Assembly (NCBI GenBank): GCA_000433915.1
Contig: HF993625.1
Location: 1-21,115 of the forward strand
Direction of reading: 5' to 3'
Origin: Clostridium sp. CAG:793
GTDB taxonomy: Bacteria; Bacillota; Clostridia; TANB77; CAG-508
Length of the DNA stretch: 21,115 nucleotides
Positions 6,419 to 14,140 of the stretch are shown here, one piece after another. The position numbers and the translations under genes were made by a program. The first letter of the stretch is position 1. Each line of letters begins with the position of its first letter. The notes beneath the pieces are model-generated. The model worked only from the letters and a program-made list of their open reading frames with translations. It was not told the DNA's origin and did no database searches.

Positions 6419-8857
6419 ATGCAAAATAATATAGAATTACTTTCTCCTGTTGGAGATTTTGATTGTTTAAGAGCTGCTGTTCAAAATGGTGCTGATTGCG
6501 TTTATTTTGGTGGCTCTAGTTTTAATGCACGAGCTCAGGCTACTAATTTTGATGAAAACAGTCTAGTAGAAGCTATAAGATATGCAAAACTTAGAAATGT
6601 TAAAGTTAATTTTACTTTGAATATTCTTCTTAAAGATGAAGAGCTTGAAGATGCTAAAAAGTTAGCTAAAACAGTATATGAAGCTGGTGCTGACGCAATT
6701 ATTGTTCAGGACCTTGGTTTTGCTAAATATCTAATTGATACATATCCTGATATGGACATTCATGCAAGTACACAAATGACTGTTCATAATCTTCAAGGTG
6801 CTTTACAATTACAGCAATATGGTTTTAAACGTGTCGTTCTTTCTCGTGAGCTTTCTTTACATGATATCGAATATATTTGCAATAATAGTAATATTGAAAT
6901 TGAGACTTTTGTTCACGGTGCATTATGTATATCATATTCAGGTCAATGCTTATTTTCTAGTATGATTGGAGCAAGGTCTGGGAATCGTGGCAAATGTGCT
7001 CAGCCATGCAGACTTCCCTATTCTCTTATTGAAAAGCATTCTGATTCTTCTAATGTAATTGATAAAGGATATTTACTTAGCCCTCGTGACTTATGTAGTT
7101 TGGAATACATTCCTTCTCTTATAAAAGCCGGTGTTACTAGTTTTAAAATTGAAGGTAGAATGAAGACTCCTGAATATGTTGCTACTGTTACACGTATTTA
7201 TAGAAAATATATTGACCTTGCTTTATCTGATAAGCCTTATAAAATCGATGATTCTGATATTAGAGATCTTATGCAAGTATTTAATAGAGGTGGCTTTTCT
7301 CATGGCAATTTCGATGATGAAGCTAACACATCTTATGTATTTAAAGAAAAGCAAAATAACATGGGATTATATATTGGAAATATATCTAAATATCAACCTA
7401 ATCGTGGTTTAATTACTTTTAAAACTTCTGAGTCTATTGAAATTGGTGATAATATATGTGTTGAGAAAGAGGATCATAAATATACTATTTCTGAACTTAT
7501 GATTGATAAGTCTAATGTCAAAAAAGCCAATTCTGGTAGTATTGTTACTGTTGGAAGATTAAAAGGAAAGATTAACCCTGGTGACAAGGTTTATAAGTTA
7601 AGTAATTCTAGCAATAATAAAGCTATTTATGATTTTATTAATAAGGAAAATATTAAAATTCCACTTTCATGTGTTGTTACTGTAAAAAAAGGATTTCCAT
7701 TATCAATGGAAGTTACTTCACTTGATAATGAAAATGGTTCTTATTTTTCAATGTCAGCTAAGCATTCTATTGATTTATGCCCAGTTGATGCTATTAGCAA
7801 TCCTATAACTGCTAATCGAATTGCTGAGCAAATCAATAAAACTTCTGATACGCCTTTTAGCTTTAAGAGCATAAAGATTATATTAGATGAGAATTGCTAT
7901 ATTCCTAAAATTTCTGCTATAAATCAACTTCGTAGAGATTGTTTATATTCTCTTACTAGCCAAGCAATTAGTAGGTTTGAAAGAAAAGATAATTCTTCTG
8001 ATATTATTGAAGAGGATTCTTCTGCTAATTCTAAGCCTTATAGCTTTCCTAAGGTTGCATTATTGCTTAATGAATTGAATTGTGATTTTGATTATTCAAG
8101 TTTAGATAATGTTGATATGATTTATATACCACTTATGTATTTTAAGAACAAAAATTATGCTGATATTATACATAATTTAAGTTCAAAAGGTTCTATTTAT
8201 ATATACTTACCAACTATTATTAAGGATAATTACAGAAATATTTTACTTAATGATATGGATTTAATTATTAAGTCTTTTGATGTTAAAGGTATTGTATGTA
8301 GCAATATTGCATATTTTGAATTGGTTGATAAGTATAAAGACAGACTTGATATTGTAGCAAATTATACAATGAATGTTTATAATCATTTGACTGCTAATTT
8401 TCTTAATAAATCTGGTATTTCTCGAGTTACTATTTCTCCTGAACTTGATTTAGAACATATTAAAGAATTAGCATCTCTGGATATGCATACTGAACTTATG
8501 GTTTATGGTAATGTGACTGTTATGAATTCTGGTTACTGTTTACTTGGACATTCTAATAAGTGTTATCCATCATGTTCTATGCTTTGCAGAAATACTATTA
8601 ATGGATACAAATATTATTTACGTGATAGACTTGGATACGATTTCAGAATTATTCCTGATAATCTTCAAACTATAACAACTATTTATAATAGCAAAACATT
8701 GTCTATTCCATTTTCTGATATTTCTATTGATTGTGCTAGAATTAGTATATTAGATGAAAATATTGATGAAATTAATACTATAATTAATGCAGTTCGCAAT
8801 GGCGAAATTTTTTCTGGAAAGAATTTTACATACGGAAATTTATATAAATCTGTATAA
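6419..8857 (+). CDS. U32-family protein, RlhA/TrhP-like RNA hydroxylation factor
   Basis: This protein of 812 residues belongs to the U32 family, annotated as peptidases although characterised members (RlhA of E. coli, TrhP and YrrO-type proteins) hydroxylate 23S rRNA or tRNA. The N-terminal half-barrel opens with ELLSPVGDFDCLRAAVQNGA and carries the family signature around HGALC with Cys170, Cys177, Cys193 and Cys197, spaced like the iron-sulfur ligands of RlhA. A middle region (about 330-520) fits DUF3656. The C-terminal part has a second cysteine set, Cys707, Cys715, Cys719 and Cys723. I start at ATG 6419, with GAAGGG 10 bases upstream; the ATG at 6374 would overlap the extended -10 and has no ribosome-binding site. 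It is a lone plus-strand gene. The RNA target is not determined here. Confidence 0.88.
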   Translation: MQNNIELLSPVGDFDCLRAAVQNGADCVYFGGSSFNARAQATNFDENSLVEAIRYAKLRNVKVNFTLNILLKDEELEDAKKLAKTVYEAGADAIIVQDLGFAKYLIDTYPDMDIHASTQMTVHNLQGALQLQQYGFKRVVLSRELSLHDIEYICNNSNIEIETFVHGALCISYSGQCLFSSMIGARSGNRGKCAQPCRLPYSLIEKHSDSSNVIDKGYLLSPRDLCSLEYIPSLIKAGVTSFKIEGRMKTPEYVATVTRIYRKYIDLALSDKPYKIDDSDIRDLMQVFNRGGFSHGNFDDEANTSYVFKEKQNNMGLYIGNISKYQPNRGLITFKTSESIEIGDNICVEKEDHKYTISELMIDKSNVKKANSGSIVTVGRLKGKINPGDKVYKLSNSSNNKAIYDFINKENIKIPLSCVVTVKKGFPLSMEVTSLDNENGSYFSMSAKHSIDLCPVDAISNPITANRIAEQINKTSDTPFSFKSIKIILDENCYIPKISAINQLRRDCLYSLTSQAISRFERKDNSSDIIEEDSSANSKPYSFPKVALLLNELNCDFDYSSLDNVDMIYIPLMYFKNKNYADIIHNLSSKGSIYIYLPTIIKDNYRNILLNDMDLIIKSFDVKGIVCSNIAYFELVDKYKDRLDIVANYTMNVYNHLTANFLNKSGISRVTISPELDLEHIKELASLDMHTELMVYGNVTVMNSGYCLLGHSNKCYPSCSMLCRNTINGYKYYLRDRLGYDFRIIPDNLQTITTIYNSKTLSIPFSDISIDCARISILDENIDEINTIINAVRNGEIFSGKNFTYGNLYKSV

Positions 8858-8861
8858 ATAA

Positions 8862-8897
8862 AAAAATAGTTAATGAATAATATCATTAACTATTTTT
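8862..8897. terminator. Bidirectional terminator between the U32 gene and rpmA
   Basis: A perfect 15-bp stem (arms 8862-8876 and 8883-8897) has a 6-base loop, with A-rich and T-rich ends that give a T-tract on either strand. It begins 5 bases after the U32 stop and 10 bases beyond the rpmA stop, so it serves both convergent transcripts. Confidence 0.85.
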
Positions 8898-8906
8898 ATT
8901 TAATAT

Positions 8907-9221
8907 TTAAGCTTTTGCAGCTTTTTTTGTTGCAGTTTTCTTTTCAGCATTTACTTCCTTTTTTTCTAATTCTGGATATACGCTGATTTTCTTTTTATCT
9001 CTGCCTAGTCTTTCAACTTTCATTATACCAGTAACTTTTGCATATAAAGTGTCATCGCTTCCAATTCCAACATTTGTTCCAGGATGCATTTTTGTTCCTC
9101 TTTGTCTGAATAGAATGTTTCCTGCTTGAACTAATTGTCCGTCAGCTCTCTTTATACCAAGTCTTTTTGACTCACTGTCTCTTCCGTTATCGGTACTTCC
9201 TTGACCTTTATGATGTGCCAT
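8907..9221 (-). CDS. rpmA: 50S ribosomal protein bL27
   Basis: This is bL27 of the large subunit, near the peptidyl-transferase centre. The sequence begins MAHHKGQGSTDNGRDSESKRLG, close to the mature form in E. coli. It lacks the N-terminal extension (with a LxFFA-type cleavage site) that most Firmicutes carry and remove with the Prp protease. The body is complete (GNILFRQRGTKMHPG, VGIGSDDTLYA), and a Lys/Ala-rich tail of about 18 residues follows the usual end. It lies 45 bases after rplU with no gene between them, whereas many Firmicutes have prp (ysxB) there. The promoter and leader are those of rplU. Confidence 0.97.
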   Translation of the reverse strand: MAHHKGQGSTDNGRDSESKRLGIKRADGQLVQAGNILFRQRGTKMHPGTNVGIGSDDTLYAKVTGIMKVERLGRDKKKISVYPELEKKEVNAEKKTATKKAAKA

Positions 9222-9266
9222 TTGTTCTCACCTTCCTTTTTCTACTTATTTTATTATAAGTTTACA

Positions 9267-9581
9267 TTATTCAGCTTTGATTGATTTAATCTCAACTTTA
9301 GTATATGGTTGTCTATGTCCTTGTGTTCTTCTGTAGTTTTTCTTAGCTTTGTATTTGTAAACGATTATCTTTGGTCCTTTACCTTGAGCTACTACAGTTC
9401 CTTCAACTTTACAACCTTTTACATAAGGAGCTCCAACTTTAACATCTTTTCCATCAGATACTAGAATTACGTTATCAAATGTAACTTTTTTTCCTTCTTC
9501 TGCATCTAATTTTTCAAAGAATACTACATCTCCTTCAGATACTTTGTATTGTTTTCCACAACTTTCAATTATTGCGTACAC
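9267..9581 (-). CDS. rplU: 50S ribosomal protein bL21
   Basis: This 104-residue bL21 is the normal family length. The start is the GTG at 9581, giving MYAIIESCGKQYKVSEGD, with a strong GGAGGAGG site (9600-9593) upstream. An in-frame ATG at 9620 would add 13 residues that read straight through the ribosome-binding site and the leader RNA, so it is rejected. The C-terminal half has KKNYRRTQGHRQPYTKVEI, the signature of the family. The usual Gly-Gly before KQYKV is Cys-Gly here. First gene of the rplU-rpmA pair. Confidence 0.96.
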   Translation of the reverse strand: MYAIIESCGKQYKVSEGDVVFFEKLDAEEGKKVTFDNVILVSDGKDVKVGAPYVKGCKVEGTVVAQGKGPKIIVYKYKAKKNYRRTQGHRQPYTKVEIKSIKAE

Positions 9582-9677
9582 AGTCTTGTGCACCTCCTCC
9601 GATTCATACTCGCTAAGCATAAATGCAAGGTATCCATATTAAATGGAATTTAGTTACCCGACTTAGGCGGTCTACAG
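9582..9677 (-). ncRNA. Putative ribosomal protein L21 leader
   Basis: The rplU leader of about 95 bases can fold well. CGC-C-TAAG (9669-9662) pairs over distance with CTTAGCG (9617-9611) apart from one bulged C. Inside this, GGTA/TACC with CCAT/ATGG forms one hairpin. A local GCATTTATGC hairpin competes with the 3' arm. Firmicutes rplU genes are often preceded by an L21 leader that is thought to bind the protein for feedback control. The structure is read by eye; membership of the Rfam L21 leader family is inferred. Confidence 0.6.
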
Positions 9678-9683
9678 TTATTA

Positions 9684-9713
9684 ATTATACAACATCTTTA
9701 GGCTGATTGTCAA
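9684..9713 (-). promoter_or_regulatory. Sigma-A promoter of rplU-rpmA
   Basis: On the minus strand a perfect TTGACA (9713-9708) and a perfect TATAAT (9689-9684) are separated by 18 bases, immediately after the ftsH stop. This is the best sigma-A promoter in the window, as expected for ribosomal protein genes. Confidence 0.9.
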
Positions 9714-9729
9714 CCTTTTTGCTGTAATT

Positions 9730-11637
9730 TTAGTGATTATCCTCTTCAAATATTGCTTTGAATTCTTGTTCACTTATTTTTTCTTTTTCTAGTAGCATGT
9801 GTGCAACTATGTCTAATTTATCTCTGTGAGCTTTTAATATTTCTTGAGCTTGTTGATATGCATTTTCTAATATTCTCTTTACTTCTGCTCCAATCTTATC
9901 TTCCATATTGTTTCCTAGAAGTTGTAATTGGTATGGATCTCTTTCGAGATTCATTGACATTGGGCCTACATTTTCGCTCATTCCATATACTGTTACCATA
10001 TTTCTTGCGATTTTCATTGCGACTTCAAGATCATTGCTTGCTCCAGTTGATATATCATTTAAAGCAATCTTTTCTCCTGCTCTTCCACCTAATAGAGAAA
10101 TTAATTTTTCTTCCATTTCAGTTTTTGAGATAAAGAATTTATCTTCGTTTGTTTTGTACATTGTGTATCCACCAGCTACACCTCTTGGTATAATTGATAC
10201 TTCTTTTACGCTGTCTTGTGTCTTAAGATATTTACTTACAACAGCATGTCCTGCTTCGTGATATGCTGTTAGTTCTTTATCTTTATCAGATACAACTTTA
10301 TCTTTTTTCTCTAATCCTACTGTTATTTTCTTTACAGCATCATCTACGTCTTTATTAGTTATTTCTTTGTTATTTCTTTTTGCAGCAAGTATTGCCGCTT
10401 CATTTATTATGTTAGCTAACTCTGCTCCACTAAATCCTGCTGTATCTCCAGCTAATGATTTGAAATCTAAGTCTTTTGCTATTTTTTTATTTTTTGAATG
10501 AATTTTTAATATTTCTTCTCTATCATGTATGTCTGGAAGTCCTATTGTAACTGTTCTATCAAATCTTCCTGGACGTAATAGTGCTTCGTCTAGCATTTCT
10601 GGTCTATTTGTTGCTGCTATTACTATTACTGAGCCATCTGTTTCAAATCCATCCATTTCAACAAGTAACTGATTTAATGTTTGGTTGTTTTCTGCATCTG
10701 CTCCATTATTGCTTTCTCTTCTTGAGCCTATAGCGTCTATTTCATCTATAAATATTATACATGGTGATAGCTTTTGTGCTTTTTCAAATAATTTTCTTAC
10801 TCTTGAAGCTCCCAAACCTGCAAACATTTCTATAAATTCTGACCCACTCATTGATATAAATGGTACTTTTGCTTCTCCAGCTATTGCTTTTGCTATAAGA
10901 GTTTTTCCTGTCCCTGGTTTACCACAAAGTAATACTCCTTTAGGCACTTTGGCTCCCATTTTAGTATATTTTTTAGGATCTTTTAAGAAATCTATTATTT
11001 CATATACTTCTTCTTTTTCTTCTTTAAGTCCTGCTACATCTTTAAATGTAATTCTGTCTTCTGATACATTTGCGTCATATACTTTTCCTTTATCTCCAAG
11101 TCCTTGCATTTGAAATAATACTATGAATAATGCAAGCATTATTAACATTGGTAATGAGTTATATATATATTCAAATATTTTTAAGAACACGTTTTGAGAA
11201 TTTTGAATTAGTTCAATTTTACTTCCATCTTCTACTTTCTTTTGAATTAGCTCAATAAAAGCTTGTGTATTTGGTACTATTGCTCTTTTTGAATTTTTCT
11301 CTTCTTCTTTTTTCTGCTCTTCTGTTTGTTCACTGTTTTCTATTTCTTTGCCTTCTTGTTCTAGTGCTAATTCTTCTTCACTTTTGTATATAACTTTTAC
11401 AGAAGTACTACCTGTTGTCATTTCTATTTTTTTTATTTTTCCATTAGAAATGTCTTTTATTAATTGTGTGTATGCTACTTCTTTATCTTCTGACTCTGAT
11501 TTTTGTTTACTTATACTATATCCAGCAATTATTATTACTGCTATTAAAAGAACTATATTTATTATTATAAGTATTCTTTTTTTCTTTTTGTTATTATTTT
11601 TTTTCTTGTCTTTTTCTTGTTCTTTTTCAGCTGACAT
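9730..11637 (-). CDS. ftsH: ATP-dependent zinc metalloprotease FtsH
   Basis: This is the membrane-anchored AAA+ protease that degrades misplaced membrane proteins. The 635 residues contain a basic N-terminus, a membrane helix (21-40), an external domain (about 45-155) with a charged Glu/Lys stretch at 86-117, a second helix (157-178), and the AAA module with Walker A GKPGTGKT (239-246), Walker B IIFIDEID (294-301) and second region of homology ATNRPEMLDEALLRPGRFDR. The M41 protease domain has HEAGH (460-464) and the third zinc ligand Asp536. The pore loop reads MFAGLGASRVR, where most FtsH proteins have F-V-G-V-G. It starts one base after the DUF1189 stop, so translation is probably coupled; rplU follows with its own promoter. 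Confidence 0.97.
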   Translation of the reverse strand: MSAEKEQEKDKKKNNNKKKKRILIIINIVLLIAVIIIAGYSISKQKSESEDKEVAYTQLIKDISNGKIKKIEMTTGSTSVKVIYKSEEELALEQEGKEIENSEQTEEQKKEEEKNSKRAIVPNTQAFIELIQKKVEDGSKIELIQNSQNVFLKIFEYIYNSLPMLIMLALFIVLFQMQGLGDKGKVYDANVSEDRITFKDVAGLKEEKEEVYEIIDFLKDPKKYTKMGAKVPKGVLLCGKPGTGKTLIAKAIAGEAKVPFISMSGSEFIEMFAGLGASRVRKLFEKAQKLSPCIIFIDEIDAIGSRRESNNGADAENNQTLNQLLVEMDGFETDGSVIVIAATNRPEMLDEALLRPGRFDRTVTIGLPDIHDREEILKIHSKNKKIAKDLDFKSLAGDTAGFSGAELANIINEAAILAAKRNNKEITNKDVDDAVKKITVGLEKKDKVVSDKDKELTAYHEAGHAVVSKYLKTQDSVKEVSIIPRGVAGGYTMYKTNEDKFFISKTEMEEKLISLLGGRAGEKIALNDISTGASNDLEVAMKIARNMVTVYGMSENVGPMSMNLERDPYQLQLLGNNMEDKIGAEVKRILENAYQQAQEILKAHRDKLDIVAHMLLEKEKISEQEFKAIFEEDNH

Positions 11638-11638
11638 T

Positions 11639-12661
11639 TTATTGCTTGTCTCCTTCCTTTATATTAGCTTGTGGTTCTGGCTTATTTTCAGTTTCTTTAT
11701 CCTTTTTCTCTTTTTGTTTTTCTTTCTCTTCTTCATTATCCTCTGGAACTTCGTTTTCATTAATTTGTTGTTTTTCTAAATTTTGTATTTGAATTGTTGC
11801 TTTTATTAGTTGTTTCTTTTTTATCATATCTGATCTCATTATTAGTAACACTGCTATGATGTATATATATTCGATAATCATATACATAACTTGGAAATAC
11901 TCCATTGTAAATCCTGTTAGTAATAATGCTATTGTATACAATGTTCTTAAGAAATGTGGTAGCGTAAATGTTGATATTACAATATTAACACATTGTCCAT
12001 AACTTAAATTTAATTTAAATATTTTGCATATTAGTATTACCATTATTGTTAATGATATGATTACTAATATATCTCCTGTTAGCACCACTATTAGCATTGC
12101 TATTGCAAGCATTCCAAAAATATTTAATAATATTTGTTTTTTGTTGTTTGTTATATATTCTGAAATTGTATCTTTATCTATCTTGTCTAAGCCTAATTGA
12201 CCTCGTATTTCGCTATATTTTTGTTCATATTGCATACTTCCATATTGGGCATAGATACTGTCTTTTAAGCACAATATTATTGTTCCATCATAAGTTCTTA
12301 TTTCATCTTCATAGCTATCTTTGCTTTCAGAAGTACTATCAAATATGCACTTTATTTTAGTTTCATTACTTGTTCCATTTGTTTCTAATACATACTTTTC
12401 ATCGCCATCAATTTTTAATTCATTTTCTATTTCAAAATCTGGCAATTTGTCTTTTGCGTACTTACTTACTTGCTCAATTATTGAATTTGCTTTATATGTT
12501 ATTATTGTGCTTATTATTACTGCAAATATTATTTCTAATGTTATAAAATATAGTATTGCTCTTGAGAATTTTTCTTCTATTAATTTGTAATACTTGTCCA
12601 AGTCTTTTATACACATAATGAATCTTTTAAAAAGTGGTATTTTTTCTTTTACATTTTCCAT
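11639..12661 (-). CDS. DUF1189-family membrane protein
   Basis: This 340-residue protein resembles DUF1189: a short cytoplasmic start, a first membrane helix (about 35-55), an external domain containing the family-like phrase DKLPDFEIENELKIDG (92-107), then several helices between about 174 and 273. The C-terminus from about 290 is a highly charged Glu/Lys/Gln tail, probably disordered and cytoplasmic. The biochemical role of DUF1189 is not established. It stands between cysS (51-base gap) and ftsH (1-base gap). The near-overlap with ftsH suggests coupled synthesis, and a link to membrane protein quality control is a reasonable guess, not more. Confidence 0.7.
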   Translation of the reverse strand: MENVKEKIPLFKRFIMCIKDLDKYYKLIEEKFSRAILYFITLEIIFAVIISTIITYKANSIIEQVSKYAKDKLPDFEIENELKIDGDEKYVLETNGTSNETKIKCIFDSTSESKDSYEDEIRTYDGTIILCLKDSIYAQYGSMQYEQKYSEIRGQLGLDKIDKDTISEYITNNKKQILLNIFGMLAIAMLIVVLTGDILVIISLTIMVILICKIFKLNLSYGQCVNIVISTFTLPHFLRTLYTIALLLTGFTMEYFQVMYMIIEYIYIIAVLLIMRSDMIKKKQLIKATIQIQNLEKQQINENEVPEDNEEEKEKQKEKKDKETENKPEPQANIKEGDKQ

Positions 12662-12712
12662 TGCTTTTTCCTATACTAATTATTTAAGTTTTTAGTGGAT
12701 GTACCTATAAAC

Positions 12713-14113
12713 CTATATTTTTTCTATTTGTACTCCATTTTTTGTGTCTTTTATTAAATATCCCTTTTTGCGTATTTCATCTCTTATTTTATCAGCCATT
12801 TCCCAGTTTTTTTCAGATTTGGCTTGACTTCTTTTTTGTATTAATTCTCTTATTTCATCTGGAATTTCTACTTCATTTGATTTCTCTAAATATTCCTTTG
12901 CATTTATTAAATCAAGCCCTAATACTTCGTCAAATTTCAATAAAATATTTGCAAATTTGGCTGATTTTTTCTCACTTCTAATTATTTCCCATACTATTCC
13001 TATTGCTGATGGCATATTTAAATCATCATTTATTGCTTCATGGAATCTATTTTCATATTTTTTTATTATATCATCAGATATGTCATCTTTTCCGTCTAGT
13101 TCTTTTAGGTATCCTTCACGCAATCTATTAAGTGCCTTTTGACTTGCTATTGCTCCTTCAAATGTAAAGTTTAATTTATTTCTGTAATGTGATGAGTAGC
13201 AGAATAATTTATAAGCAAGTGGTTCTATTCCTTTTTCTTGCAATTGTGTTAATGTATATACATTTCCTAATGACTTTGACATTTTTCCGCCATCTACTAA
13301 TAAAAACTCAGAGTGCATCCAGAAATGTGCTGGATTATGTCCAAATGCTCCTTTGCACTGAGCTATCTCATTTTCATGATGTACAGGTATATGATCTACT
13401 CCACCTGTATGTATATCAAAGTTTTCTCCTAAAAACCTTCTTCCCATGGCAGAACATTCAATATGCCACCCTGGATATGATTTTCCCCATGGACTATCCC
13501 ATTTCATTATATGATTTTCTGGAGCCTTTATCCATAATGCAAAGTCATAAGGATTTCTTTTTTCTGGATCTATTTCTATTCTTGCCCCAGCTTCTTGTCC
13601 TGATACATCATTGTTTGATAATACTGGATATTTATCTAATTTTGATACATCAAAATATATTCCTTTGCTTGTTTCATACCCATATCCATTCTTTATTATT
13701 TCTTCAACCATTTGCTCCATTTGAAGAATATTATCTGTTGCTTTTGTAATCGTTTCAGGCATATCAATATTTAAGCTTTTTAAGTCTTTCATAAATGCTT
13801 TTGTGTAAAATTCAGCTATCTCATATGGATCTTTTCCTTCTTTTCTTGCTGCCTTTTCCATCTTATCTTCACCTGTATCAGCATCTGATGTTAAATGTCC
13901 TACATCTGTTAAATTCATTACATGATTAATTGTATATCCATTATATTTGAACATTCTTCTTAGAGTATCCATGAAAATATATGTTCTCATATTGCCTATA
14001 TGGGCATAGCTGTAGACCGTTGGTCCACAGCTATATATACTTACATTGTTCTTTTTTATTGGAATAAATTCTTCCTTTTTATGTGTTAATGTATTATATA
14101 AATTTATTTGCAT
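12713..14113 (-). CDS. cysS: Cysteinyl-tRNA synthetase
   Basis: This class I synthetase charges tRNA-Cys. Its 466 residues match the family. The HIGH-type motif is HIGN (38-41) within GPTVYSYAHIGNMRT, and the KMSKS loop is intact (277-281). Zinc ligands expected from E. coli CysS are present as Cys29, Cys220, His245 and Glu249 (the latter two in HHENE). The start at ATG 14113 is supported by a GGGGG ribosome-binding site 6-10 bases upstream. It follows the PBP1 stop by 27 bases without a terminator, so it is probably cotranscribed with PBP1 and, further on, the DUF1189 gene and ftsH. Confidence 0.97.
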   Translation of the reverse strand: MQINLYNTLTHKKEEFIPIKKNNVSIYSCGPTVYSYAHIGNMRTYIFMDTLRRMFKYNGYTINHVMNLTDVGHLTSDADTGEDKMEKAARKEGKDPYEIAEFYTKAFMKDLKSLNIDMPETITKATDNILQMEQMVEEIIKNGYGYETSKGIYFDVSKLDKYPVLSNNDVSGQEAGARIEIDPEKRNPYDFALWIKAPENHIMKWDSPWGKSYPGWHIECSAMGRRFLGENFDIHTGGVDHIPVHHENEIAQCKGAFGHNPAHFWMHSEFLLVDGGKMSKSLGNVYTLTQLQEKGIEPLAYKLFCYSSHYRNKLNFTFEGAIASQKALNRLREGYLKELDGKDDISDDIIKKYENRFHEAINDDLNMPSAIGIVWEIIRSEKKSAKFANILLKFDEVLGLDLINAKEYLEKSNEVEIPDEIRELIQKRSQAKSEKNWEMADKIRDEIRKKGYLIKDTKNGVQIEKI

Positions 14114-14140
14114 TTTGCCCCCTTATAATAATTGACTTTT

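Noticed and set aside
9579..9620. Longer rplU start at 9620, or a leader peptide there
   Set aside because: The extension would translate the ribosome-binding site and part of the leader RNA, and the family begins at MYAII, matched by the GTG at 9581.
13189..13749. 186-codon plus-strand open frame inside cysS
   Set aside because: It is the antisense shadow of a conserved synthetase; its Leu/Phe/His-rich content is a by-product of the other strand.
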